This document shows, piece by piece, positions 33,622 to 46,511 of a stretch of DNA of 64,000 nucleotides. Position 1 is the stretch's first letter. Every line of letters begins with the position of its first letter. The DNA is from Rhizodiscina lignyota (taxonomy: Eukaryota; Ascomycota; Dothideomycetes; Aulographales; Rhizodiscinaceae): assembly GCA_010015805.1 (NCBI GenBank), contig ML978130.1, positions 124,001 to 188,000 on the forward strand. The letters run 5' to 3'. A model generated the notes under the pieces. That model was not told the DNA's origin, searched no databases, and saw nothing but the letters and a program-made list of their open reading frames with translations. Made by a program: the position numbers and the translations under genes.

Positions 33622-35723
33622 GCTGTTGGTGTGGTTAAGCGACGATAGCAAACGGGGCGGAAGGATTCAGTGCCTGCGATACAACCAGACGCTGTTGGAT
33701 GAATACAAAAGTCGACTGACTGGTGCTGGGATGTTCACTCGCTCTCTTAACTTTCGGGATCTTATTTTCAGTCTGCTGAAGAAAATTCGGAGCAAGCGAC
33801 ATTGCCCGTTCGGGAGTCACGTAGCCGTCGGGCGTGTCGAAATGCGGAAACATATGCTCCGACCGTCGGAGCGGGACATAGTATCTACCTAACCTCCATG
33901 ATGCACCCGGTCCTATTTATTCAGTGAGTTCAAGCTATTTTACGAAAGAAAAAGTATAGTTCTCTGAAGAGTGGACAAGATGAACGGTGTTTCACCTCCA
34001 AAGATCGCGCCCGTCGTATCATGGAATTCTTGCAGTGGAGGCCCGATGAAAGCCCGGATATTAAGTCATCTAACACACTACGGAGCACCAGCGATATGAT
34101 ATTGAAATCATTTAAGGGGGCAATATTGAGACCTCTTTCTCTTTCACTCGGATATATGCTTGGTGGCTCAAGTAGGATGCCACCTTCAAACAATCGTGGC
34201 CTTTGCGAGAAGCCTCAAAATTCTGGTACTAGTGAGTTTTCCAGGACAGAGTCTGAGATGCAGCTACGCGACAAAATGGGTTTGATTATACGTGGAGTCT
34301 GCTTGTTCATTTCCTCTGACTTGGACAATTTCGTATATGCTCTTCTCATAGCTTCTTCATTGTGGATTTTGTCACTTTCTGTTCTTGGACGAACGTACCG
34401 CACACAGAACCATTTCCGGCTTTAGTTTCCATATATCTTTGTGTCTCATCATTCTAGCCGCTGCTGCACTATCGTTACTCAGACATACAATAGCCTACTC
34501 GTGGTGCTTCACTCATTTTAGCGACTTCTCACAGTCCACGCGAGTCATGCATCATCTGCTAATAACTCCGAGATCACGCAAATGTATCAAGCTCCTGCAT
34601 ATTTCGTACTCAGTGGCGATCCGCTGCTGTATAAGGGTAGATGAGACTAATGTTAATTCTAGGATCACGCTAATCACTACTGTACTCAATAGGGCAGCAA
34701 AAGGTGAAGGTTCAGGCCATTGAGCAGCGAGGATAACCACCCCCTTGACCCTCTGCCATAAACCCTTAATCAGGTTGTCAAAGGTTTGTATTCTCGTCGA
34801 ATACAATCACAAGAACATATCGCAGAACTTCTAAGCAATGTCTTGATTACCTTGAAGAGTAAGAAACCCTTATCCTGAAGCATTACATACCGATTCACTC
34901 ACCCAATTACCCCGTCGCAGCCAGGCTCGGAACCACCTCCTTCTCAACTCCCCGAGGATTAGCATTTCCGCAATACCGACAAATTATCGGGCTGATGATT
35001 CTCGCCATTTAGCCCTTAAGTCAGGAAGTGTCGTAGTTGCGGAGAGTTTTGGGCCGATTCTGAGAAGCGCGGCCTTTGTGCCGTGGCAATTATTAACCAC
35101 ATCACCCTTCAAAACTGTGGCGCCCAACGACGCTCAAGCGTGAGCAAAATGTCGCGCAATAGCTGCTCAGACTGCTAGGATGTATATGCTCTTCAATGAA
35201 TAAAGGCTAAGTTTAACAAGCTGCTCATTCTGAACAATCACACCCCGAGACACGTCGAGCCAGACTTCCAAGGGTGCTCCCGCTTGCCTCGAAGAGCAAA
35301 TCGCATTGACGCCACTCTCTTGAGCGCCGTGGAGATCAACTATTCTGCCAACGAGATTCTCGAGGCAGCAATTTCTTTTTCTAGACCATCTGCCGACATG
35401 TAACGCGCATTTTGAGTTTATCCTAATTACCGCGTGGTGATCGAGCAGTTTGGATAGGACCCACTCAATTTAGCCTGAGGGCAGCTGTGCATTGCATTGG
35501 CGACCCCAGCTTCCCCAGATTCTCCACGCAGGGTATGGCAAGTTCCACTTGAGGCCCCGCAAGCTCCCCGGTGTTGGTACATAAGGAGGAGATATGTATA
35601 TCTCCCGAAACAATTGCAATCCAATGGCACGCTTCTAATCTGATATATCTGCGTTTCCACAATTTCAAACATACATTGGATTCTGATTTCTTCGAATCTT
35701 CCTTTCAGAGAGTACCAGCCACG
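33622..35723. other. 2.1-kb gene-poor stretch
   Basis: No supported gene. It contains the promoter of the aldo-keto reductase (left) and of the sugar transporter (right). Short frames on both strands have no domain features, and no clear repeat is seen. Confidence 0.45.
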
Positions 35724-37334
35724 ATGGCACCGCCACAGAATCAGATTATTGCAGGAACCAGTAGGGGAGATACTACCATCGACGTCCAGAAGCTCCTGGA
35801 CCGGCCATGGTACCGCTACAAGCATCTGCGAAACCTGTACGCCTGGCTCAGCGTCGTCCTCCTTGTCCAAGCCACCAATGGACTTGACGGTAGCATCATG
35901 AACGGGATGCAGACACTCACGTACTGGCAATCATACTTCCATCATCCGACCGGTGCGCAGTTGGGAATCTTCAACGGAACTCAGGGACTTGGAGCAGTGG
36001 CTGCTCAGTTCTTCTTGTGGTGGCTGGTTGACAAGATTGGTCGAAAATTCACAATCATAGCCGGCGCTGTCATTATCATTGTCGGCGTCTTCCTCCAATC
36101 GTTTGCTCGCGGCATCGCCATGTTCGCGGTAGCTCGCACGATTATCGGTATGGGTCTCAGCTTCGAGTATACCGCAGCGCCAATGCTTGTTTCGGAGCTC
36201 AGCCATCCGACTCATCGAGCGCAATTGTCCACTTTGCTTAACACCCTCTATTATTTTGGCGCTACGTTGGCGGCATGGATAACGCTCGGAACGCTGACAA
36301 TAAAAAGCGATTGGAGCTGGCGTGCTGTATCCCTCATCCAGATGTTCCCATCATTGGTTTCCATTTCACTGACGTGGTGGGTGCCGGAATCTCCACGCTG
36401 GCTCATCTCCAAAGGCCGGAACGAAGAGGCGTATAAAATCCTTGTGGACCACCACTGTGGTGGAGATGAGAATGATAGACTTGCGTCTTTCGAGTTCCAT
36501 GAGATCCAGCAGACTCTTGCTTTTGAGAAGGAGAACGGCGATGGCGGCTGGTTGAACCTCTTCCGCACGCGTGGTAACCGCTACAGAACCTACATTGTCT
36601 TTTCCTGCTCGGTTGCTAGTCAAGCATCAGGTCAAACAATCATCGGCTACTATCTCGTCCTTATCCTCACCGGTGTTGGAATAACCAATCCACAAACGCA
36701 ATCGATTATCAACGGGTGCCTCACAATGTGGAACATGGGCTGGGCCTTCTGGGGGGCCTCGGTCATTGACAAGTACGGAAGGCGTCCGATGATGTTGACG
36801 TCGCTAAGCGGAATGCTGATCGTTGGAATCGTTCCTTGGACAATTTGTAGCGCCCTGTACACCGAACATGGTGCCAAAGGGGCTGGTATTGCCATCATTC
36901 CCTTCATCTTCATCTTCAATGCCTTCTACGCGTCGACCTGGAACGGTATCTTGACAGGGTACACGGTGGAGTGCATGAGCTTTGACATCCGTTCGAAGCT
37001 CATTTGCACTCAGAACTTCTTGGTGCAAGCAACGATAACAGGCTTCAACTACCTCAACCCAGTGGCATTGAAGAATATCGGATGGAAGTATTACGTTGTG
37101 ATCGACATCATCATTGTCCTCGAGATTCTGATGGTATATTTCACATACCCGGAGACATCCAAGATCACACTTGAGGAAGTCAGCATCATCTTCGATGGAA
37201 AGAAGGCCGTCAAAAACCAACTTCTTGAGAAACAGGAGATTGACGTGGGCGAAGAACACGCGCAAGGAAAGACGGAGAAGAACGAGAAGGACCTGGATCT
37301 CGGAATCTCTCATCGAGAAGTCATTGAGAAGTAA
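35724..37334 (+). CDS. MFS sugar transporter (lactose-permease/hexose-transporter-like)
   Basis: This is a single-exon gene of 536 aa with the 12-helix sugar-porter architecture. The start at 35724 (MAPPQNQ) is followed by a soluble N-terminus and helix 1 (LYAWLSVVLLVQATNGLDGS). Sugar-porter landmarks are LVDKIGRKFTIIAGA after helix 2, ARTIIGMGLSFEYTAAPM, VPESPRWLISKGRNEEA before the central loop, SGQTIIGYYLVLILTGVGI in helix 7, and TYPETSKITLEEVS after helix 12. The tail is charged and cytosolic. Proteins of this set include fungal lactose, cellobiose and hexose permeases; the substrate here is undetermined. It is located in the plasma membrane by family. Confidence 0.9.
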   Translation: MAPPQNQIIAGTSRGDTTIDVQKLLDRPWYRYKHLRNLYAWLSVVLLVQATNGLDGSIMNGMQTLTYWQSYFHHPTGAQLGIFNGTQGLGAVAAQFFLWWLVDKIGRKFTIIAGAVIIIVGVFLQSFARGIAMFAVARTIIGMGLSFEYTAAPMLVSELSHPTHRAQLSTLLNTLYYFGATLAAWITLGTLTIKSDWSWRAVSLIQMFPSLVSISLTWWVPESPRWLISKGRNEEAYKILVDHHCGGDENDRLASFEFHEIQQTLAFEKENGDGGWLNLFRTRGNRYRTYIVFSCSVASQASGQTIIGYYLVLILTGVGITNPQTQSIINGCLTMWNMGWAFWGASVIDKYGRRPMMLTSLSGMLIVGIVPWTICSALYTEHGAKGAGIAIIPFIFIFNAFYASTWNGILTGYTVECMSFDIRSKLICTQNFLVQATITGFNYLNPVALKNIGWKYYVVIDIIIVLEILMVYFTYPETSKITLEEVSIIFDGKKAVKNQLLEKQEIDVGEEHAQGKTEKNEKDLDLGISHREVIEK

Positions 37335-37780
37335 GCGGGTATGAAGTAAATCTGCATTCGTGGCGCCAGCAATCCGCTAGTTACGCGGGTGAGGAGTATT
37401 ACGAGTGACACACTGTTCCAATGTGTAAAGTTATTCTTCAGCAGACGTATCTTTGAGGTTTCAGCCCAGGGGAGCTGATGTTGGTGGCGGAGAAGCGAGT
37501 GCCAAGGCTCGGGAGTTGCTGTGGAGATGAGACAGGCGCAGACGACAACAACACCCATCAGCGCGAATTCGCGTTGGGCACCAACAATTCCATCTCAATT
37601 CATACATCCACCTCTATCTACGCGTGTTTGAACTCATCCTTCCGCATTGAAAGCTTTCTGCTATCACTGACCGATGCGCCGCTAAACAATCATTCTTACA
37701 CCCATGTCTGCCCCGCAAACACTGCGCGTCGACGAAACGAAGCCGACTTGAAGTCACTACTGCAAACTACTGCAATAATC
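37335..37780. other. intergenic, promoter of the Cyk3-like gene
   Basis: The region between transporter and Cyk3-like gene contains only non-coding sequence as far as I can see. Confidence 0.5.
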
Positions 37781-40700
37781 ATGGCACCAGCAGCACCAGC
37801 GCTTCCTATACGATTTCCCTGTTGGTGTAAAGCTGTATATTCTTGGGGTGGGGAGGTGAGTGCTGCATGATAAACTAGGCAGTTCTTATACTAATGGATA
37901 CTGCAATCCAGACCAAACGAGACCTCGGATTCATCGAAGGCGATCTGATAGAATGTCTAAATGCAGGAGATGGATCTTGGTGGATGGGACGTCTCAAGAG
38001 AGACAGGCGCATGGTCGGACTGTTTCCTTCGAACTTCGTCGAAGTCCTACCTAATTACCGACCGACGAGTCCGATGCCTCCAGCGCGATCGGGTGGAGGA
38101 AGCATTTCGCGCGCAGCAAGTCCAAATCCACAGCCTCCGAAAGAAAAGTCGAAGAGTGTCTTCAGAAAACCATTTCAGGCATACGCTGCTGCTGGAAGTC
38201 CAAATCCTGAAGCAGCCCGTCGGGAGAGCTTGCAGCGAGGTGGAAGTACGCTGAGCACACCCACGGGGAGCGTCTCTCGTCACAAACCATACTCCTCCAT
38301 GAAACGCTCATCAGATCAGAGAGCATCTAATGACAGTTTCCCAAAATCACCTTTAATTCCGTCGCGACAGGGCAGCAATCTTTCGTCGTTCCGCGCCGTG
38401 TCACCGGCCCCTCCACGGCCAATATCTCGCGCCGTATCACCGGCTCCGCCACGACCAAGCTCTCGCGCGCCATCCCCAAATCCATACGCGCAGAACACTA
38501 TACAGTCTCGCGCTCCTTCTCCCCTTCCTGCTGCCTACGCAGATCCCGATTTCCATATGCGCGCTCCGTCTCCTGCTGCCTTTCCTGACGTTGGATCGCC
38601 TCCTCCGCCTGCGCCTCCACCACATCGCGTCGCGTATCAACCAAGCCGAGCTCCATCTCCACAACCTTTCCATGATGACGGATATGCCGAGAGTTACGCG
38701 CCACGTACTCCAGACCCAGTTTCGCCAGGCCGTAGCAACTGTACTCCTTCACCGCTTACACATGCTATGAACGATGTCATGTCCAGTCTGCAAGACATGA
38801 CTGTAGCTGGCCAGAGGACGCCTCCAGGGGAGGAGGGGGAAGAAGAAGACGAAGAAGAAGAGCCTCAGGGAATATGGAGCCCAGAAGCATTTGACAAGAT
38901 ATATGCATCTTCAGCAAAGAAGGCAAGGCCAGCGACAAGTGTAGGGTTCGGGATGAAACATCAAGACTCTGGCTATGGCAGTGTAGACGATCTAGAAGGA
39001 GATACGGGGCCACCACAATTGAGCAACTACGTGCAGCGCATGGAAAGCAGATTGCGGCAAATGCAACAGCAGCAGGAAGAAGAGGAGGAAGAAATGGCTC
39101 CACCTCCACCACGAAAGAACTCTCCTTATGAACCCAGACACCGTGCAAACTCATCCGTCGGGAATCACGCACCCGAACCACGACCACAATCTCGTAATAA
39201 ACTCCGCTCTCGAAAATCGGCATACGAGCTTGGCCGAGCAGCTCTAAATCGCACATTCACAAATAAATCATCTTCGACGAACGCAACAAACTCAACAAAC
39301 GCGACGAACAGTACCCAGCGGAGCCTCATGTCAGGTGCCTCTGCTACAGCGTTCAGCGCGACATCTGCTGGAAGTCTTGCGCGTCGCAAATTCGGATTCG
39401 GTGATAATGATAGTGAAGCATCCGGCGGCGGTAAGAGCAAGTCGAGGCCTCTAAGTGCGATGAACTGGCGCGATACCAATGCTTCTACTCTTGGGCTTGG
39501 TGTATTAAACGGGCACGCAGAACAGAATTCGAGTGCATCAGGGATATCGTACCACTCATCCCATGATTCCTCAAGAGCAGGTGCAGCGAGCGTTGCTGGC
39601 TTCTCATCAGGTGCTGCATACAGTGCAGAGAGCGGTCCTGGAATTCTTGGTGGCCTGTCCGCGCCGACACCCAAAAAGAGGGGCTTCTTCAAGAAACTCG
39701 TCGACACCGCAAAGACAGGCGCAGCTAGCGCTCGCAGCACCATTTCTTCAGCGTCTGGTCCTGGCAGTTTGAGCAGGCCGCAAAGTCGAGCGCAGAGTGC
39801 AATGGGAAAGTCAAGCGTGCTGCCGAATGGTATAACAGCTATCGCTGGCGGTACTGCGGTGCGACCTGGGTCCTCTTCTACTGGGGGCGATGCAGCAAGA
39901 GATATGGGCCTCGGCGGCGGCATGGACTGGGTGCAAGTCAGGCGAGATGTCAATCGCAGCAACACGGTATCCCGAAATGAACGTGCCGAGCGTCTCGAGC
40001 GAGCTCAGATGATGGAACAGCCTGCTCTTGCGCCGGTGGACTTGCTTGAGGCAGATGCCGAAGGCGACGAAGGCCTCGATGGGTTGGCCATATCTGATCC
40101 GACCGATTTCATAACTAGCTGCAATCTGCAACTCGTGGATAAGAGTGCTAGATTCATCGCCAATTTACCGCCGACCATCAACGTTGCTGCTTTGGCTCAA
40201 GGATACGTTTGCCGTCCTTATCGTAGCGACGTTCAACGACTTCGTGCAATCTTCACTTGGGTGAGCGAACGGATCGCGTGGGAAGAGGACTTTGAGCTTC
40301 CAAGTGTTGTTGATACGAGAAGAATTATTCAAACGAAACGAGGATGCTCACAAGAGATTGCTGCGCTTGTTGCGGAAATGTGCGACGCCGTGGGCCTGTG
40401 TGCGGAAGTTGTTCGAGGGTATCTGAAGACGCCAGGCGAAGAGCTTGCAGAAAGTCTCGAGAATGGATTCAGTCGCCCGAACCACTGGTGGAATGCTGTG
40501 ATTGTGGACGGAGAGTGGCGCATCATGGATGCGGCACTTGCAAGCCCAACAAATGCAAAGCGAGGACTGTACTCATCCTGTCCTGGAACGCAAGCAGAAG
40601 GATGGTACTTCCTTACTCGGCCAATGGAGGCATGCTATACGCATATCCCATACCACGATGAGCAGCAACACATTGTTCCATCCATGGAAAAGGATGTGTT

Positions 40701-41698
40701 ATTGACGCTACCCGCAACTTGTCCGCCGTACTTCAAACATGGCCTCCGATTGATTGATTTTGACACAAGTGGTCTGTTCCTAGAGAATCTTGAGATGGTC
40801 CAAGTGCAAGTAGAGGCACCAGAAGACGTGGAGTGTGTAGCGGAGATTGAGGTTAGAGAGTTTGCAAGGGATGTCGACGGCGACTTCTTTGAAAGTGGAG
40901 AGATGGTCAAACGACCTGCATTGTGTCAAGCTGAGTGGTTTGGTGGGAGAAAGAGATGGATGGTGAAAGGTGTATTACCAGGTGATGAGGGGAGAGGAGT
41001 GCTGAAAATATATGGGGGGAAAAGAGGATTGATGGTAAGTCCAAGGCATACACCTCAGCATTAGCCTCGCAGAAACATTACTGACGTGTTCTCAGCATTC
41101 GATCAAGTCCAATCCCCATCCCCTTGTTCTTGCTCTCCCTCTCGCACATACTGGTAACAACCCACCTTACAATTTCTTCACTCGCCATCCAACTCCGCAC
41201 GCCCAACGACATGATCTCTATGTTGCTCAACCACAATGTGGGCGCCTGGCCATGAATAATACCTTTGTCTTCACGATACGTCAGCATCCATCTAGCCTTT
41301 CAGGTACACCCGCATTAGCATCCGGTGGCTTTGGCGTCCCTCGGCCAGCATCCGCCATGGGTAATTCGATTATCCGACCAACCAGCGCAATGAGCATGGC
41401 AAGCGTAAGCGTGTCAGGCAGCGCGTACTCGAACCCAAGCGCTGTGTCAAATTCCTCCGCCGGAAGTGGATTCGGTAGTCAGAAGCCAGCGAAGCTCGCA
41501 ATTCAAAGTCCGAGTGGAAAGATCCTGCGGGTTACGAGGAAGAATGATGCTAATGTGGGCTCTGGAAGAGAAGCCGAAGGAGACGGCTCCACTTGGGAGA
41601 CGATCATAAAAGTTGGAGAACGGGGGATATGGAGAGGTCTTGTACTCGCAGATCGGAGTGCTAGATGGTGCGTTTTTGGCGAATGGGAATGTTTCTGA
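37781..41698 (+). CDS. cyk3: Cyk3-like cytokinesis protein: SH3 plus transglutaminase-like domain
   Basis: Exons are 37781-37855, 37912-41034 and 41096-41698, giving about 1266 aa. The SH3 domain covers residues ~10-65 (KAVYSWGGE, then TKRDLGFIEGDLIECLNAG, WWMGRLKRD and GLFPSNFVEVLP), with an intron inside it. A long Pro/Ser-rich disordered region follows, with repeated SRAVSPAPPRP/SRAPSP units likely to bind other SH3 proteins. The transglutaminase-like domain at ~755-930 shows RGCSQEIAALVAEMCDAVG, NHWWNAVIVDGEWRIMDAAL and YFLTRPMEACYTHIPY. The Cys, His and Asp positions of a papain-like triad are all occupied, so it may not be a dead enzyme. In yeasts Cyk3 acts at the bud neck or division site with Hof1 and Inn1 to build the septum. 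The fungal C-terminal extension has further Ser/Gly-rich sequence. The call is well supported. Confidence 0.88.
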
Positions 41699-42457
41699 GT
41701 CCTGATAAAATCATTGGCTGGGGTGTTTGTTCTTACTGCATAATCTGGCGATGTTGGTGCCATGGCCGTCTATTCAGGAAGACGGCAAAAGTGGGAGCAT
41801 GATGGGTGCGACGGCGTCTATGGTATACACGAACTGATTACGTCTGTACAAATATTGGTACCGATAATTGACCTCTAGACTGGTCAGCTGAATGATATGA
41901 CATGTTGTTTGATCTGTTCTTCTTCCTTCATTTAGAAGTCATTGGAGGGCAGCGACACGCAATACTTCCGGCCAAACGTCCGCAAATGCTCCTCTTCATA
42001 AAGGCTCCATTTCCTGCACTGCCTCTGCCCAGCTGGAGGCTGAAGCGTCTCACTTGACCGCTTGTCGTTGAAAGTACGTAGTTAGGTATGATGTTGGGGT
42101 TGGAGCTTTTCGGAAATGGGCTCGCGGGCTCGCCGAGCGAGCGGTATCGGGAAATTCTGGGAGGAGCACAGCCCCTTTTCCTGTGCCATCATTTGCATTT
42201 CTCAGCCACTCCCACATCTCACAGGCTGCTGGCATGCTCGGCCAAACAGCATGAGCGACATGGCCTCACAGGGCGACCGCATCTCCCCTTGAGTAGCACT
42301 TCGAGAGCTTTCGATCGATTCGGGGGTTTGCGCAAATCATTTTGAACGAGCTTCCGACTACGAGACGCATAAAAAGGAGCTTCTCTAGGTCCTGGAGTTT
42401 GTAATGTTCTCCATGAGACATGCACTCACGCGCAATTGAATCGAGTAATAGGTCACG
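41699..42457. other. intergenic, promoter of second Zn-cluster gene
   Basis: No gene recognised. Open frames on both strands are short and lack domains. Confidence 0.5.
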
Positions 42458-43867
42458 ATGGCGAGTTCCGGCAGTGCGGGCATGAAGAAACTTCCTCCCA
42501 AGTTCGGACACAAGAAGTCTCGCACTGGATGCCAGCGATGCAAAGCGCGGAGGGTAAAGGTTAGCTTTGAATCCCATTCGCAATCGCACTTACTTCGGCA
42601 CGCCCCAGAGCGCAGATCGAGTGTCTTGCATAGATAGCCGTTTATGCTTGGCAGGCGTGATAAGGGCCGTCACTGACGAGTCTTTACATAGTGCGACGAA
42701 GCAAAGCCTGTTTGTGGTGGCTGCAGAAAGCAAGAACTGCCATGCGTATACGAAAATTCGCCGCGGGTCACGACAGAACCTGAGCAGATTCCGCCATTCT
42801 TCTCGGCGTCTTCATCGACGCCAGTACCCACACTCAGCCAATCCCCATCTAGAATTCCGACAATTCCACCGCTTCAGTTCGGCGACGCTGGGCAACTGTT
42901 CAACGAGCCTGCAATTACAGATCTCCCGGAGAGCAAAGAGCGGCGCCTCCTCGAGCTCCGGCTATGGAAAAACTATGTCGAAGTCGTCAGCCAGCCATTC
43001 GTACTCCCGCAGAGTACAGGAGTGAGATCTGGTTGGGAGAAAGATCTCCCGAATCTGGCACTTGATCACGAGAACCTCCTCTATGCCATGTTCTCGGTCT
43101 CAGCAACCAGTTTGCTTCGATCTGATCCGCGAAATGCGGCGCTTCTCTCCGCTCGCCAAAACTACCTCGTCCTTGCCTTTCGCGCCCAAAGAATGGCAGT
43201 TGAGTCGCTTACGTCGCAGTCCGTGGACGCCACATGTTTTACTTCGTTACTGATTCTCATCAATTCGTTTGCTATGCTGCATGACCGGTCACACGAGCCT
43301 TTCTACTTGCCTCCAATGGCATGGCTAGAGATGGGCAAAGGTGCTGGTACTATCATTCAGCACCTTCTTCGAGGCGATAGCGGAATCGATGCATCAGGAG
43401 TGAAGAGAGTCCTCCTATCTTCCCCATATATCTGGGACAATCCCACCATCCCTTCCGAAAGCAACAGGAGCGCCTTCAATGGAATCCTCAGCCAGTCGAT
43501 ACCAACAGATGAAATGTGGGACGACGATACCAGCGAAGTTTACGAAAAGACACTCAGCTATATTGGTTCTATGCAAAAAGCCCTGCAGGACGGCGAGCCG
43601 GCATTCGCAGTCTGTCGAAGGGTCCAGTGCTTTCCGATGTGGATTCCGCCTCGATTCATTGACTTTGTGCAGGAGCAACGGCCGCGTGCCTTGGTTGTTC
43701 TTGCCCATTTCTTTGCTGTTGTGACGCAAGTGAAGGGGGCATGGTGGCTCGGGCGCGCTGGTGAACGCGAGGTTCGAGCGATTCAAGGGGTATTGCCACA
43801 GGAATGGCGTGGACAGATGATTTGGCCGCTGGCTATGGCGGAATCTGCTTCTTACGAGGATGATTGA
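42458..43867 (+). CDS. Zn(II)2Cys6 transcription factor (N-terminal cluster)
   Basis: Exons are 42458-42559 and 42692-43867, giving 425 aa. The cluster is canonical: Cys25-X2-Cys28-X6-Cys35-X6-Cys42-X2-Cys45-X6-Cys52, with SRTGCQRCKARRVK before the intron and CDEAKPVCGGCRKQELPC after it. A Pro/Ser-rich linker follows. The rest (LLELRLWKNYVEVVSQPFVL, LALDHENLLYAMFSVSATSL) belongs to the short fungal-specific-domain class often seen in C6 regulators of sterol uptake (Upc2-like). The 132-nt intron lies directly before the third Cys. DNA binding as dimer to CGG-type sites is expected; the regulated genes are unknown. No neighbouring pathway genes point to a target. Confidence 0.9.
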
Positions 43868-44711
43868 CTTCCAGAGCCCAGCGAAATGTACATTAACGAA
43901 TTGTGTTATAGTCTAGACCAAACACTGTTTATACCCCATGCTCAGCCCGCAGGCAAAATAACTCTTGGACTCAGAGTGGAACGTTTAGTTTGATTTTAAT
44001 GTGATTGAAAGCTGAGGCAGCTGAACCGTTCGGAATCATGGATGTGAAGATTGTCGCGAGGTTTAACATGAGATTGAAAGAAATCCGAAATGCCGGCTCT
44101 AACCTCGTTTGCAATATTCGGGACGTCAATACCCGTGGAATATTTTAGACCCAGTTTCCTGTGCCGAATGGTGGATTCAAGACGAACCCGACCACGAAGC
44201 ATAACGAGAACGAGAACGAGGCTGTGAGGATGCACATCCTTGCCCCTTGAACGTCGCCTCGCAATCAAAGGTCGAGCTAACAGACGAGCTTAATCGGCTA
44301 AGCTTTCGACCCTGCGTCCTCCTCCACCAACACCACAACGCCATGTCTTTGTTCAATGTTGACAGCTCTGCTAATGCACCGCCACCAGGTAAAAGCCGCA
44401 TTCGTTTGTGATGCTACTCTCGTGAAGTCGACTATTGCCTTTACCCTCGGAAGATAACCCAGGCACGCTTTTCCTGCATGCCTGCATGAACGCACGCAGC
44501 AGGCTGTCGAGCAAGGGTATTGACGCCACGAAACGGATGAAGATTCGTAGGATTCGCTCCGCTGCAAGGCGTTAATTGTTGATACACGCAGCTGCCCCGC
44601 ATCGTGCTTTACTTGTTCCGCCTTGCTACAAATATCGTGCTGCTACTCTCGAGCTCTTATCGGGAAGCTCTCTCCCAGTCCTTCCTCTCCTTTCTTCTCC
44701 CATTTAGGTCA
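43868..44711. other. intergenic spacer
   Basis: No supported gene. The 3' part is likely promoter and leader of the gene starting at 44712, with a CT-rich run just before it. Confidence 0.5.
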
Positions 44712-46511
44712 ATGGCATTCGTTATTCAGAAGGCAGTTCAAGGCGTGGCCGCCGGTATTGGCCTGGCGTCCGAGAGCTACCATCACCACAAAGATAAGAA
44801 AGCTGCTGAAAAGGCCATCCGTGATGCGCCTCCAGAGTCTCAAGTCTCGCCGCTGAACCGTGGTGAACATCACGAGGCTGCTTGGGAGCTCGACGAAGCG
44901 CAAGATGAAGTCGATGGCCAGTCCCAAACTGAACCTGAACAGTTGAAAGAAGGCAAAGGCTTCGAGAATCCGATAAAGGTAGCGGATGCTTTTGTCGCGA
45001 AACACCCATCTCCGCCTCCCGTCTACAAGGACGAGTCGGGCCAGCAACATGTGCTCAATCTGCCCCTTCCAGTCGTTATACCACAGAGAAGGCCTGGAGG
45101 TCGAATGAGAGGATTCATCCGCGCCTATGCCCCTCTTCTCGAGGGCAGTAGCATTGATGAAGCGACGTTCCTCGAATTCCTTCATGACCTCAACGTCATC
45201 TGTCTTCCAAATCCTTACATCAACGCCATCAATATGGCCTCCTTCGCTACAATGGCATTGCCGACTGTGACTGGATTGATCGTATCAATAGCTATCCAGA
45301 AAGCCACACAAGCGATGAATGAAGTTCATAGCAGATCCAAGTAATACCCGCACTATAACTTATCTTCTCATCTTACTGACGTCCTTACCTTGCAGGATGA
45401 ATACATATATCGACAAGATAAATGAGGAATTTTTCCGGCCCCGCAATCTCTACTGCATCGTCATGACCTGGAACCCTGACGACCCCTCATTCGAGACCGG
45501 TGTGAACCTTGACTCGGCGATCGCCAATGATGCAGCAGCTGCGGCCGCTGGTGGACCGACTGGAAAATACGACAAGTTTAAGCACAGTATGCGGGTCTCG
45601 AGCTGCGACACGTTCGGTGAATTCGAGTTCCCAGAAACGGCTCCCCTAGTATTCCCGGCGTTGGATCAGATTGCTGTCCGTGAAGGCGAAGGCGGAAAGA
45701 AGAAGGATGGCCGGCTTAAGCGTGGAAAAGCTTTCCTCGATGACTATATGGATAAGAGGGCATGGGCAAATTGGCAGGGTCAGAACCCAGACAGCCAGTT
45801 AGCGCAGACGGTCAAGCCAGAATTCCACAGCCGCTACTCAGATCCGAATAACCCAGCCTCGAGCGGAAACCTCATTTCTCTGGTGAGCGGAGGACACGTC
45901 AATCCACCGAATTTAGCGCAGCTTCGTGGCGGTATGATGGGCGGTGGTATGATGGGCGGTGGATTTGGTGGTAGAGGCTACGGCTACGGTGGCAGGATGA
46001 TGAACCCTCTCGAGCAGCGTATGATGATGAGCCAAAACTTCTGGGCCGGCCGAGGCGGCATGATGGGCGGCGGAATGATGGGTGGAGGCATGAATCCAAT
46101 AGAGCAGCGTATGGCTATGAGCGGTGGAGGCCTTGGAGGTTTAATGGGCGTCCGAGGCCGTGGATATGGCGGGCAGTACTACGAGCAGAACGCCATGTAC
46201 TACGACGCGCGGTACAATCAGCACGCCGTCTACGCGAACCAGCGTCTAGGCGCGAACGTAGGACCTGGTATGGGCATGGGCGCTGGGATGCAAGGTGGAC
46301 CTATGGGTATTGGTCCTCTCGGATTGGGAAGCATCATCGGCGGTGCGAAGAATTTGTTTGCAAAGGTGAGTAATTTTGCGATTCTGATGGTGTGAGTCGC
46401 GCTGACGGATTCTAACAGAATATCCTCTACCTCATGGTCGTGCAGTATCCGACTGAAGAGGAGCTGGCCCAGGCGGCTTCGATTACTGCGCAGATGAAAC
46501 GTGGCTCATGA
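44712..46511 (+). CDS. conserved fungal protein with Gly/Met-rich tail, unknown function
   Basis: Exons are 44712-45340, 45396-46365 and 46419-46511, giving 563 aa. All phases agree. The N-terminus MAFVIQKAVQGVAAGIGLAS is amphipathic and may contact membranes. It is followed by an acidic linker and a helical region (GGRMRGFIRAYAPLLEGSSI, INMASFATMALPTVTGLIVS). After intron 1 comes an ordered part (KINEEFFRPRNLYCIVMTWN). The last third is low complexity: repeated MMGGG and RGG units, then Tyr/Asn-rich and GMGMG stretches, ending with NILYLMVVQYPTEEEL. I recall similar proteins across Pezizomycotina but know no function. The second half resembles condensate-forming RGG proteins, but nothing here proves that. 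Confidence 0.75.

Noticed and set aside
39165-39965. 266-codon minus-strand frame
   Set aside because: Shadow of the Ser/Pro-rich part of the Cyk3-like gene.
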